Notes under the pieces: model-generated | What the model was told of the DNA's origin: nothing | The model's database searches: none | What the model saw: the letters and a program-made list of their open reading frames with translations, nothing else | In this document: positions 44,455 through 55,539 of the stretch, piece after piece | How positions within the stretch are numbered: the first letter of the stretch is position 1 | Layout of the letters: every line of letters begins with the position of its first letter | Program-made: the position numbers and the translations under genes | Source: Corythucha ciliata | Lineage: Eukaryota > Arthropoda > Insecta > Hemiptera > Tingidae | Length of the DNA: 64,000 nucleotides | Direction of reading: 5' to 3' | Assembly: GCA_038030265.1 (NCBI GenBank) | Contig: CM075942.1 | Span: 65,662,926-65,726,925 of the forward strand

Positions 44455-45187
44455 TTGACAAAACAGCAATTTCTTCTCGACACAGGCTCCGACCTCTGCT
44501 GCTACCCTCGACGCCTTCTCCCAAGACATCGTCCTCGATCCGACTTCGAGCTCCTCGTCGCGAATAATTCCACCATCCCCACGTACGGTACTCTTTGTCT
44601 CAGACCAGACTTCGGTCTTCGCTGTGACTTTTCATGGAATTTTATTATCGCCGACGTGGACACTCCGATCATCGGTTCAGATTTCCTTGCCCACTTCTCT
44701 ATGCTTCCTGATTGTCGCAACACTCGGCTGATCGACTCAGTGACCGGTCTCCCAACACCTTGTCTTCCAGGACGAACAAGTCAATCGAGCGTCAAAACCC
44801 TCACTGATTCACTTCGTAGCAAGTCGCCTTTTCACGCTGTCCTCGCCGAATTTCCTCAACCCACCCAACCGTCTGGAACTCAACGTGTCGTTCGACATTC
44901 TACCTTCCACTACATCAACACGACGCCTGGTCCCCCTCTCTTCTCACGGCCCAGACGCCTTTCTCCTGAACAACTGAAAACAGCCAAGTCAGAATTCGAC
45001 CTCATGCTTCGCGAAGGTATTATCCGCCGCTCTGACAGCCCTTGGTCTTCTCCCCTCCACATGGTCCCGAAAAAGGATTCTAGCTGGCGCCCTTGCGGCG
45101 ATTATCGCGCCTTAAACGCCCGAACAATCCCTGATCGGTACCCCGTGCGCCAGATACATGATTTTAATCACCAACTCCGCGGATGCT
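44455..45187 (+). pseudogene. Gypsy element 2, protease and RT fingers
   Basis: The protease has QFLLDTGSDLCCYPRR (DTGS active site), the NNSTIPTYG flap region and PIIGSDFLAHF. RT follows with FDLMLREGIIRRSDSPWSSP, MVPKKDSSWRPCGDYRALNA and TIPDRYPVRQIHDF. A frameshift at about 45175-45190 (after the H-D-F/CSV region) moves RT to another frame. Confidence 0.92.
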
Positions 45188-46252
45188 CCGTCTTGCTCCG
45201 TCATCGATCTTGTCAAGGCGTACATGCAGATCTCAGTCAATCCATCCGACATGCCAAAGACCGCCATTACGACGCCTTTCGGTCTTTTCGAGTTCCCATT
45301 TATGAGTTTTGGCCTCCGAAATGCTGGCCAGACGTTCCAACGATTCATCGATGAAGTCCTCCACGGCCTCGACTTTTGTTTCCCCTACGTCGACGACATC
45401 TTGATATACTCCACCAACGCAGACACTCATCTCGCTCATCTCCGCGCTGTACTTGACCGCCTAGCGAGCCACGGCCTCCTCGTCAACACCAACAAAAGTG
45501 ACTTCGGTGTCAACGCGATAACTTTTCTCGGTTACGAAGTATCAGCTAAAGGTATTCGTCCACCTCCAGAACGCGTCGAAGCTCTCTCAAACTTCGCCAA
45601 GCCCCTAACAGCCGAAGGTCTCCGCCGTTTTCTCGGTATCATGAATTTTTACCGCCGCTTTCTTCCTTCAGCTGCACAATTTCAAGCACCTCTCCATTCC
45701 GCTTTAACTGGTCTTAAAGAAAAAAACAAAATAGCTTGGACCCCAGCGTTGGAAGCAGCATTTCAATCGTGCAAAGATCACCTCGCACAGGCCACCCTTC
45801 TCACTCACCCTGACCCAACAGCTACTCTCGCTCTTTTCATTGACGCATCACAAATTGCGGTAGGAGAATCTCTTCAACAACGCGTAGCTGATCAATGGGA
45901 ACCTCTAGCTTTCTTCTCTCAGAAACTTACCCCTCGCCAGCAGCAATGGCCAGCGTTTTATAGAGAACTCCTCGCTGTGTATGCTTCAATTCAACATTTT
46001 CGCCACATCCTCGAACCTCGTCCATTTACAGTTTTCACTGACCACGAGCCTCTAATTTACGCTTTTCGACAACACCGAGACAAATTTCCCCCTATCCAAA
46101 TCAATCAGCTGTCATTCATTTCCCAATTTACAACCGACATCCAACACGTCAGTGGTTCCGCCAACGTTGTGGCCGATGCTCTATCTCGGATCAATTCAGT
46201 TAACTACGATCCTCTCGCACCGATCGACCTCAACACTCTTATACAAGAGTAA
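45158..46252 (+). pseudogene. Gypsy element 2, RT palm - RNase H
   Basis: Continues RT with VIDLVKAYMQISV, TPFGLFEFPFMSFGLRNAGQ, PYVDDILIYS (YxDD motif) and FLGYEV. RNase H has ALFIDASQIAVG (DAS), FYRELLAVYASIQHFRHIL and TVFTDHEPLIYAF. It ends at a TAA at 46250-46252 just before the integrase. In RNase H, residues after FIDAS read QIAVGESLQQR, with an E at the usual GA-L position, a small departure from relatives. Confidence 0.93.
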
Positions 46253-47400
46253 GAAAAAGACGTTGAACTCCGTGATCTTGAGAAAATGGTCAATAACTCA
46301 TCACTTCGTCTCAAGCGTGTCAAAATACCAGAATCGAACGCAACTCTTGTTTGTGACACGTCAACCCCTAACCTTCGACCATTCGTTCCCTTGTCACTCC
46401 GACGACGTGTGTTCAACTCTCTTCACAACTTGAGCCACCCAGGCGTCAAGTCTACCACTCGCCTCGTCAAACTGTCGATCGTGGACGCAATCCTGCATTC
46501 CGTGACAACGCGCCAAAATCTCTCAACACGTACGTTCTCCTACAGGTCTCTTCCCCTCACCTTCCGCACGCTTTGAACACATCCATGTCGACATATAATT
46601 GGCCCTCTACCTCCTGCAGGCCCGTACCGCTACTGCCTGACAGTCGTCGACAGATTCACAAGATGGCCTGAGGTATGGCCCCTGGAAGATGCAACTGTCA
46701 ACAAAGTCGCTGAAGGGCTTCTTAATTGCTGGTTTTCTCGCTTTGGCTCACCTCTTCGAATAACAACCGATCAAGGACGATAACTTGAATCCGACCTTTT
46801 CCGCTCACTCGGATCAGTTTTTGGTGCTCACCGTCTACGCTCAACTCCTTACCATCCGAGCTCTAACGGTTTAGTCGAGCGCTTTCACCGACACCTCAAG
46901 GCTGCCATCATGTGCCACCCTTCTATGACATGGCTACAAGCACTTCCCCTCGTCCTTCTCGGCCTCCGAAGCGTATTTCGTGAAGATCTCACAACTTCAC
47001 CAGCAGAACTTGTGTACGGTCAACCCCTTCGACTTCCCGGTCAGCTGTTGCAACCCCGCACTCCTACCCATCCTGAAGATCCCTCGAATTTCGTAGTCAA
47101 ATTACGTCGGCAAATGGAGGATCTTTGTCCAGTCCCCGCCTCAAACCACTCGTCACAAAAACCATTTATTTTTCAAGACCTCGATACCTGTTCCCGCGCA
47201 TTTCTCCGCGCTGACCATACTCGCCGCAGTCTGCAACCACTCAACACGGGACCGTATCCCCATCGTGAAGAGAAGCTCCAAAATCTTCACCCTCCTCGTT
47301 AACATCAAGCATATGACCGTCAACATCGACCGGCTCAAACCTGCTTATATTTTACCACCAGAGCCGCACGTTGCAACCATTTTGCCTCATCGCACTCTCA
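46253..47400 (+). pseudogene. Gypsy element 2, integrase, several breaks
   Basis: The zinc-binding part has FNSLHNLSHPGVKSTTRL. A small deletion with frame change at about 46470-46490 removes residues before the cysteine pair, and the second cysteine codon is TGA. The DDE core is spread over two frames: HIHVDI, then [25 protein letters not shown] with TAA directly after, and YHPSSNGLVERFHRHLKAAI. The 46910-47302 frame has LLGLRSVFREDLTTSPAELV. The end, IDRLKPAY, is in another frame from about 47255. At least five lesions. Confidence 0.9.
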
Positions 47401-47463
47401 ATCCCTCATGTCACACATGACGACGTCAAGTGCGCTTCGCTTCCGAGAGACTTCCAGTCTCCC

Positions 47464-47477
47464 CGTAGGGGGCTATT
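47464..47477 (+). promoter_or_regulatory. Polypurine tract region of gypsy element 2
   Basis: GTAGGGGGCTATT precedes the 3' LTR. The G-rich part fits a polypurine tract, although a CTATT spacer separates it from the LTR. Confidence 0.55.
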
Positions 47478-47614
47478 TGTGGCGTCATCTTTTTGTTTTC
47501 ATTATATTTTGGTCATATGAATTAATAAAAAGAGTCTTTGGAAGAAAATCGAAATAAAAAAAGTTTCTACCAGTTCTTGGATCAATTTTATCAACAGGAC
47601 ATCGAAACCCGTTA
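47478..47614 (+). repeat. 3' LTR of gypsy element 2 (137 bp)
   Basis: The same sequence as 43315-43451 except for one transition. Followed by CTAG (47615-47618), the 4-bp target duplication matching 43311-43314. Confidence 0.95.
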
Positions 47615-47618
47615 CTAG

Positions 47619-50116
47619 TCTCCTCGTTTCGCCTGTCTTCATTGAAAGCTCCCCCCCCCCACCTCATATAACCACCGATAACGTTTTTGAATACGGAAAC
47701 ACCCCCTTGAATGCATCAGAAACACGAAAAACTCTAATTTTGTCGTTAACCACAAACTGCGTATCGTAATCATTTTCATCCGTTTTGCCAGAGACGAATT
47801 ACACGCGGAGCAAGCGAAAAACTCACCCACCATGCCCTTTTGACCTCGTGACCTTTCTCACATGCTGAAATGATTCGTTATTTAACTACAAAGTTTACCA
47901 ACGTATAATATCAATTATAACGGAATGTCCACAGAGAAAGAGAGAAATGTCGAAAGTAACAGTAGGTAGTACGCTTGATAAAAAAAAAACATCGGTGGAG
48001 GCTTTTAAATAAATGGTTCGGGGTGGGCGAAAGGAGTTGGTCAATAAAATAATTAATAAAACCGCATGGCATTCATTGTTCAGGTTTTCAATTACTTAAT
48101 CCGGTAGATTCATGAAGCGTGGACATACAGAGAACGTGGGCAGTAATTAAAAATTAATTTCAAGAGCCGCCTCGGAAAATAATTTTTTTCCCGGAAGCCC
48201 TAAACTTGAGTGTACTGTCGCTTCTTCCTTTAAAAGTTTCGGACATCGAAAACAGAGTGGGCGAAATCGAAGAAATAATACAATCTTTTCATAACATTTC
48301 GTGTTTTTCTCGTATGAAATATCGTTATAAGAAAGAACGGTTCGATGAATAAAAGAAACCACGAAAGGTTAAAGGTCATTGATGAAATAGCTCCTAATAA
48401 CGACGGCCCATACATCTTCCTGGAATAAGAGTGACCACCTCTCTATCCTCTTAGCAACATGCTATTGTCAAGGACAACAATGAAACAAGAAAAACTGTAC
48501 ATTACAAGGAAAAATATCACTGCGTAATCGGTTCCACTGTGTTTGAGAGGGCTCCATTTCATTTATTTTACTTGCCTATAATAGAATAGAAGAACGCCGC
48601 AAACTTTACAAACACTCACTAAAACTATTAAATGGTCAACTTCATTGCAAAAGTTTTTGTGTGATGATTAATTAACGTTTTTTTTCAGATTTTATATCTT
48701 GCTCCGAGTTCTTTTGAACAACTCACTTTTTCCCTCAACCCGATAACATCTTTTAATTCGAGCCCTTAAAAAGTTCGTGTTTAAATAGATGATTCGACTT
48801 CGTAAACTTTCTCATGAAAAAGTAAAAGAACCCCCCCCCCCGCCACTATTACTACCATCCACGTCCATCCTTAGAAAGTTGAGTCAATAGTATGGACAAT
48901 TAATCAAGACGGAGAGAAAAAAAACAACTATTGAATCGGAGACAAAAAATAACCACTCGAAGCTCGAAGAGGATCGCAGTGGGCGACTGGGGAGCTTTTG
49001 ATAATTTCAAGTGGAGGAGCACGGGAACTTTATTGGGTCAAGTTCTTGTTTTCCCCATTCTTTTCATTTTCAATCAATTAAAAAAAAAAAAAAATACGGC
49101 AGCTTAAAAGTTTTTCTTCATCGTGAGTTCTGTATGGTGATTTTATTACTGGATATCAGTCACCGTGATTTTGATGATCAGACCCGACATTTGAGGAGAA
49201 TTCACGGAGGTTTTGATCGAGTTTGAGATATTTTTTCATGTAGTGGTTAGCTCTGAAATTCGTTCCACTCTTACTGCAGAATACATCCCCCCCCCCTCTC
49301 CAATCCAAGAACTCGTGAATTTCGAGGATAAAGAACCTGTGAGGATAGTGGCGTAGCGTCCTCTAACAAGTCCTCTGCCAGTTCTTCTAACAAACCAAAC
49401 CAGTCATCTGTTGTTCTTTTTAAGGTCTCCCCACAACATATCCGTGTTCTCACCGCGCCGAGTCCGCACCGACACTCGGCCGTGTGTCGGTGAAATGAAA
49501 ACAACTGAATTAACACGTGAGAGCCTACACAATGTCCGAGCTCATTCTCCGAGTCGTTTCCGCGCCATATCCGCGCCATATCCGCGCCATATCCGCGCCG
49601 TGTCCGTACCGTGCCAGTCATACTTTTTAATCATTTTACGCTTTTTTTTTTTTTTTTTTCTTTCTTTTCTCAGTACCAAGGTGCATTTATTATAAAGTGT
49701 TAATATATCTGTACCTTTAAGTGCTGAAATCTAGACTCAAGGAAACGCGCCATTCACCATCGTGGAGGAAGGTGTTTGAATCTGATTCCGAAATGAACAG
49801 CTGCTGAACGTGTAGGCTAGGGGGGGAAAAACGTACCGGCAGCAGGAGGGGGGGTAGAGAAAAGTGCATTCGTCATCGAAGGAAATCCCAGGCCATTGTT
49901 GATTTGAACTTCCCCTCCAACACCAATAGTGGTGTTGTTAACGAAACTATTTTTTCATATATTCAATTTTAATATTCTGTGAGAACTTGAGACGTTTGAC
50001 TGTTGAATATACAGAGTGCGGCAGGCAAAGGTGGCAAAATACTTCGAGAACGTATTTAAAATAGAAAATACTTCTAAAATTAAATACACAATACAAAATT
50101 CCTTTATAAAAGTTTT
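47619..50116. other. Long stretch without a supported gene
   Basis: Contains C runs at about 47649-47660, 48830-48840 and 49289-49297, and T/A runs. A simple repeat of period 12 (CCATATCCGCG) lies at about 49558-49610. The 116-aa minus frame at 49271-49621 includes this repeat (RRGYGADMARIWRG) and is not supported as a gene. Frames at 48147-48415 have no domain. Confidence 0.45.
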
Positions 50117-50490
50117 TTTTTTAATAGACCTTTATTCATCAAAAAAATTTACAAAAAAAAATATACAAAGAAAAAGTAACTGGCCCGTTCCTTAAAAGCC
50201 AGTATGCTAGGCTTGTGTTAAGGAACGGAATTGTCATCCAAATGAACTCAGACTAGAAAAAACAAAACAAAAGGACCGAACAACAAAAAGTTTTCTCTTT
50301 TTAGGAACTTAGGGCAAGAAGAAGAGTATATACATGGTTCTTAAATCTTGACGAAGATGAAAATTCGTTTAAACTCAGCTTATTAGTTGATGTGTATTTT
50401 ATTCCGTTCAATGACCGAATGAAAAAATCCTTATTATTTTATTTTAATAATAAAAGGCATGTGTTTTCACTAGTCTGTAGATACATAACA
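50117..50490 (-). mobile_element. LINE-like 3' end with AATAAA and oligo-A; overlaps candidate LTR start
   Basis: On the minus strand the segment ends GATGAATAAAGGTCTATT plus a run of A, the form of a LINE 3' end. Upstream, GCCTAGCATACTGGCTTTTA pairs partly with itself. At its right edge, AAGGGGAGAC followed by TGTTATGTATC (50490 leftward) looks like a polypurine tract and LTR start for the gypsy element whose Pol ends at 50526. A second copy of that LTR was not found, so how much here is LTR and how much LINE is not settled. Confidence 0.5.
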
Positions 50491-50525
50491 GTCTCCCCTT
50501 GTATTTTGAAGTTTGTGGCGAAGTT

Positions 50526-50937
50526 TCACAGATCTAAAAATCTTCTAGGAATTATTTTCCTGATCGAGCGGCGAAGCGGTAGGGGTTCCGTCGCAGGTGA
50601 TGAAGATCGGACGGTTTCTTTAGAATTCCCAGGGTATTGTTCGCTGGTGTCGTTATTCTGTTTGCGAATGGTAGGAACTTGGTAAAAACAAGCTAGACGT
50701 TTTTCGAATGGCACTTTCTTTTTGATTGGTTGATTTCCGAGGCGCAACAGGATCGTCTCCCTTTGTTACTAACTTGGCTCTTGACTGATCGATGTGCCTT
50801 TTTATCGTGTGACCGTTGTCGAGCTTCACGATGTAGTGCAATTTGCCAAGTTTCTGGACGATTTCTCCTAATTTCCATTGACATGGACCGCTATAATTTC
50901 TTGAAAGCACTCTTTCACCAAGACGAAGGGTTCTCAA
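50526..50937 (-). pseudogene. Gypsy element 3, Pol C-terminal tail
   Basis: MRTLRLGERVLSRNYSGPCQ, then HYIVKLDNGHTIKRHIDQ and KGDDPVAPR: the SH3-like C-terminal part of integrase in K02A2.6-like gypsy elements. A frame change near 50700 leads to the final RRSIRKIIPRRFLDL and stop at 50526. Confidence 0.8.
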
Positions 50938-50973
50938 CGATTTGGAGTTATGATAGGTCGAAACTATGTCCTT

Positions 50974-52514
50974 CTAGACTCTCGGGACGTAGGATGTCGA
51001 GAGATGTACGGATTTCCGGCCAAGAAACAGTTCGGATGGTGTTTTACCGTCTATCAGAGGAGTCGTTCTCATCTTGAAAATAATTTTATCGAGGGAGTTC
51101 ATTATATTGCCTGAAGATACGTTTTCAGATTCGAGCTTTCTTTTCAAAGATTTGACTGCAATTTCTGCCTGTCCATTTGTAGCAGGGTAGTTGGGTGCTG
51201 ATAGACAGTGACGAATGCCGTAGTTTCGGCAGAGAGTTTTGAAAAGCGTCGGAAGTAAAAATTGACGCGTTGTCCGAGACGAGAGTATACGGTAAGCCGT
51301 ATCTAGAAAACATGTTTTCAAGGTGGCGAATCGTGGGGGCCCGTTGAGGGAGGATATGAGAGGGCAACGACTTCTATCCACTTCGAGAAAGAATCTACGA
51401 CAACAAAGTAATAAAATCCATTTTTTGGACCGGCATAGTCGATATGGATTCGGAACCAGGGGGTTGATGGTTGTTCCCAAACGTGTGGAGGGGCCTTCGA
51501 GGGAGATGATAGTTGGTTCGCACATACCGCACAAGACTTGACGGACCGTTCAATGTCTTTATCAATGGATGGCCAATAGACGTATTGACGAGCTAAAGCT
51601 TTCATTTTAACGATTCCGGTGTGCGTAGAGTGAAGGTCTTCCAGGATTTTTTTGCGACAGGAAGTTGGAATATACACGCGGCTTCCTCGAAATACAATGC
51701 CGTCATAAAGCGCAAATTCAACATTTCTTTCGGCGCCTGACATCAACCGATCTTTTAAGATTTTCAGGTCGGGGTCAACGGCTGTTGCTGCCAAAATGTC
51801 CGCGTAGACTAAATTTGAAGATGTAATCTGCTTTATTGTGGTAGCGGATACGTCATATTCAGCATCGGTAGCCTGTTCTGAATCCAGGGGTAAAGGAAAA
51901 CGGGATAAATAGTCAGCGTTGCAGTTCAGGCCAGAGCGTCTATGTTCAACGTTGTACGAAAATCCGCCGAGAAAAGTGGCGTAACGAAGGAGGCGAGCAG
52001 ATGATATTACTGGAATTTTCGTGGAAGGGGCGAAGATGTGGGTTAATGGTTTATTGTCGCAAATTAAGGTGAATTTACGACCGAATAAATAATGGTATAG
52101 TCTCCTGACGGCCAAATAAACGGCGAGAGCTTCACGGTCAAGCTGGGAGTAGGCTTGTTCAGCTTTTGACAAAGATCTCGAGATGAAAATTATCGGTTTT
52201 TCTTCCCCGTCGATTCTGTGAGAAAGCACGGCTGTGATTCCAACGGGACTAGCGTCGGTCGCTAAAATGACGAGATAGGAATTGTTAAAAGGAACCAAAT
52301 TTCTAGGGCCGACTATTTCTTTTTTTAACAAGGCGAAGGCGTTTTCGCATTTGGGAGTCCAATTGAATTCGACGTTATTACGAAGAAGGTCTCGAAGGGG
52401 TGCTGTTAAAGTTGAAACTTTAGGGATGAACTTTGAATAATAAAGAACTAGACCGAGGAAGGATCGTACTTGATCTGCGTTCTTTGGACGTGTAACCTTC
52501 AGAATGGCGTCCAT
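50974..52514 (-). pseudogene. Gypsy element 3, RNase H - integrase
   Basis: Begins at the RT/RNase H connection (SFLGLVLYYSKFIPKVST). RNase H: LATDASPVGITAVLS, DREALAVYLAVRRLYHYLFG and CDNKPLTHIF. Integrase: THTGIVKMKALARQYVYWPS (HHCC histidine part), KSCAVCANQLSSP, HIDYAGPKNGFYYFVVVDSF, and after a break near 51345, SDNASIFTS. Another break precedes LSAPNYPATNGQAEIAVKSL, and the frame then reads to 50974 (FLGRKSVHL). The core acidic residues are present but spread over three frames. Confidence 0.92.
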
Positions 52515-53190
52515 TTTGTCATCGCATTTTTGTAGTCCTTCGGCCGTTATTTGATGACCGAGATATTTGACCGAGGTTTTGAAAAATTTGACATTTTTCG
52601 AGGTTGACGTGAAGGTTTAATGAACGCAGTTTGTCGAAGCACATCACGAGGCGTTCGTAGCATTCGAGCAATGTTGAACCTTGGACGATTATATCGTCGA
52701 AATAGACGGCTGTACCCGGAATACAGTGGAAGGCTTCATCCATGATGCGTTGAAACTCATTGGGAGCGGTCTTCACTCCGAAAGCTAACTTGTTCACCTT
52801 GTACGTGCCCAAGTGTGTCGATAGCGATTGGAGAAGCGCACTTTCCTCATCGACTGGAACGTGTAGGTACGCTTTGTGAAGATCGAGCGTACAAAAATAT
52901 TTTCCATTCTGTAACTTATGAAATAAATCCTCGATTATTGGAATAGGATAACGAGCGTCTAACAGCTGGGGATTTAACGTGGTTTTAAAGTCTACGCATA
53001 AACGAACGTCTTGGTTTGGTTTTGGAACTACGCCGAGGGGTGAACCCCATTCACTGTATTCAATTTTTGTAATGACGCCTTGGAACTCAAGATTTTCAAG
53101 CTCTTTGTTAACTTTGCAAGTAGAGCGTATGGTACGGGACGGAGTTTGAGGTAGATTGGTTTGACTGAGGGTTTTGTCTTCAGCTGACAA
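52515..53190 (-). pseudogene. Gypsy element 3, reverse transcriptase
   Basis: RT fingers and palm: ELENLEFQGVITKIEYSEWG, VPKPNQDVRLCVDFKTTLNP, FCTLDLHKAYLHVPV, FGVKTAPNEFQRIMD and AVYFDDIIVQG (Y-F-D-D). A frameshift near 52595 precedes the LGHQITAEGLQKC-like segment that joins the next frame. It groups with K02A2.6-like gypsy elements by motif. Confidence 0.93.
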
Positions 53191-53191
53191 G

Positions 53192-53797
53192 TCAAGCCTG
53201 GGATGGAGCCGATTTTTTTTTTTCGAATACGTCTTGATAATCAGTCAAAATTTTTTGTTGAAGGTAGGAGGGACTGACCGGGTGAAGAATTCCCAGTTTG
53301 AGGTGTTTGATCGATTCGATCGTCAACCCAAGTGCTCTCATCCAAGAACGGCCAAGGATCGCTGAAGAAGGAGCATCCACAATGAAAAGGGTTTGCTGAG
53401 AGTCTCGTCTACCGTACCGAATAGGGGCTGATATTTTGCCGGTAGGTTGAAATGGTGCACCGGTGTAAGTGGTAAAAAGATGGTGCGCTGGTTGATATGG
53501 AGGAAAATTGAACGAGTCGTACAGCGTTTTGCTAATAATTGACACGGGGCTACCTGAGTCAATTTCGAAGTTGATTGAGGTTGAAAATACTTTGACCGGG
53601 ATGACAAATTTAGAGTCCTTGGTGGCTTCCTCTTGGTAAACAGGTGACGAGACTTGATTGATTTCGTTGTCACTGAAATCTTCATGTTTGATACAATGGA
53701 CGTTTGGGTGTGAGGGACGATGTGAACGGTTTTTGGAAAGAGTACTGAGACAAATTCGAGAAATGTGACCAGTCCGGTGGCAGGACGAGCGTTTCAA
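53192..53797 (-). pseudogene. Gypsy element 3, zinc knuckle and protease
   Basis: Starts in a cysteine/histidine segment (SSCHRTGHISRIC). The retropepsin has FEIDSGSPVSIISK (DSGS, an accepted variant of DTGS) and AILGRSWMRAL. It ends at LTDYQDVFEKKKSAPSQA, where an A/T run (53213-53223) shifts the frame before the RT. A 115-aa alternative frame over the same bases is a shadow. Confidence 0.9.
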
Positions 53798-54657
53798 TTT
53801 TCGGGCGTCGCAGCGGCAGTCTCGAGTCGTGTGGTTGGAGTTCCCACAACGTAAACAACGGTTTTTGACGTTAAGCGCGTCAAGGTCATGACGTGATTTA
53901 GTGGGACGTTGACTACGGTATGGTGGCCTTTGATTGGGAAGAGGGTTAGGGGACCTTTTTTTGGAAAGACGATTGACCGAAGAATACTTTTCGTGGAAAA
54001 TTAAACGTTAAGGCGTTCTTCTAGAGAATTTTGTTGGGAAATTTCAAATGTCGAAGCAAGTTGTACAGCGCGTTCGAAAGTGAATGGTGTGTCTTCACTG
54101 GACGCTACTTGAAGAATTTTCTCACGAATGGTGACATTGTGGAGTCCACGGATGAACTGTGTACTCAAAAATGTGTCATCATGAGAGGGACATTGGAACT
54201 TGCAGGGAATTGATAGACATTTTAAGGCCGAAACGTAGTCAGCAATTTATTCCTGAGAGCTTTGGACTCGATTGGAAAACCTGTGCCGTGCTATGTAAAC
54301 ATTTTCCGTTGGGGTCAAATTTTTTTCGAGTTTTCGTAGTAGCTGCTCTTACGTAAAGTCGGTTGGATGTTAAGGAGCTGACAGGTTGGTAAGAAGTTGA
54401 AAGTAATGAGGTCCAATGAAACTTAGCAGGAGTTTACTTTTGAATTTGGAACCGTCGGCTGTATCAGGAATACTTTTCGTGGAAAAGTAAACGTTAAGGC
54501 GTTCTTTATACATTGAAAAAGATTCAATTTTCGGATCGAAATTTTCAAAATGAAAATGTTGACTCACGTTATCGTTAGGAGCAGAGTGGCTTGCTGGCTG
54601 AATGGAGGAAAGAATTTGTTGCTGTGTTGCGAGAACGTTTGCAGCGTCATTTAAATC
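53798..54657 (-). pseudogene. Gypsy element 3, Gag, mutated
   Basis: Read on the minus strand: ATQQQILSSIQPASH, FDPKIESFSMYKERLNVYFS, LLSFIGPHYFQLLTNLSAP and then a TAA at 54370. Further on: KCLSIPCKFQCPSHDDTFLS, FIRGLHNVTIREKIL and FTFERAVQLASTFE. A zinc-knuckle-like CGNSNHTTRDC follows near 53840. A 39-bp segment from the N-terminal part (54469-54507) is repeated at 53982-54020. The Gag N terminus is fused in frame to LINE RT at about 54657, and no 5' LTR intervenes. Confidence 0.8.
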
Positions 54658-55377
54658 CAAATCTAAAAGATCATTAATAAATAATATGAACAAAACAGGT
54701 CCCAAGACAGTACCCTGAGGCACCCCACAACTGAAGTATTCCACCTCACTCTCCACACAGCCAATTTTAGTGACACACGGACGATTTGATAAGAACGAAG
54801 CCAACAAATCACAGACACAACCTCTGATCCCATAAGCGTTTAGCTTCGATATTAGCAGCTCATGGTCCACAACATCGAAGGCCTTCTGAACATCAAGAAA
54901 AATGCCCAAAACACAGAAGCCTTCATCCAGGCCATCCAAAATTTCATTGTGCATACCATATAGGGCATGCTGATAACTAAGTCCCTGACGAAAACCATAC
55001 TGATTTTTCGACAAAATATTATTATCATTAAGGAACTTCATCAATCTGACCTTAATGCATTTTTCAAGAATTTTGGCCAAGGAATAGGTCAAGGCAATCG
55101 GTCTGTAATTATTGACTTGCGTTCCATCCCCTCTTTTATGCAGAGGTAAGATAAAAGTTTCCTTCAGTTTACGGGGAAAAACACCATCTTGAAAAACCCG
55201 ATTAAATATAAAAGCTAGCGGAGAACTAATATAAGTGGACATTTTTTTAAACACAAAGTTAGAGATGTTATTAATTTTGACGCTGGATGAATCCTTCATT
55301 TTTGCAATGAAGTTACGAATTTCCCTTTCTTCCAGAGGCCACAGAAATACAGAACTGGTTACAAACTTGGGTCTCAA
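54657..55377 (-). pseudogene. LINE reverse transcriptase, truncated before the catalytic YADD
   Basis: Non-LTR RT motifs: EIRNFIAKMKDSSSVKINNI, FILPLHKRGDGTQVNNYRPI, NQYGFRQGLSYQHALY, LGIFLDVQKAFDVVDHELLI and CGVPQGTVLGPVLFILFIND. The sequence stops being LINE soon after INDLLDLDL, so the (F/Y)ADD block and the rest of the RT are missing. The frame continues without interruption into gypsy Gag. The motif style is that of jockey/CR1-like LINEs of invertebrates. Confidence 0.9.
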
Positions 55378-55539
55378 TTTGGCTGCAAGTAAATTGCGGC
55401 TCTGTTCCGGCGGGCTATTTATATTACTTTTAATTACTCTGCCTACAGAGGAGGAAAAACTGTTGAAAAGATCAGCTTTCTATCAGTAATAACACTGTTG
55501 TCCCACACGATCCGATCTACTTCTTTAACTACATTTGGT

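Noticed and set aside
49271..49621. 116-aa minus frame with RRGYGADMARIWRG
   Set aside because: Partly a translation of the 12-bp CCATATCCGCG repeat; no domain.
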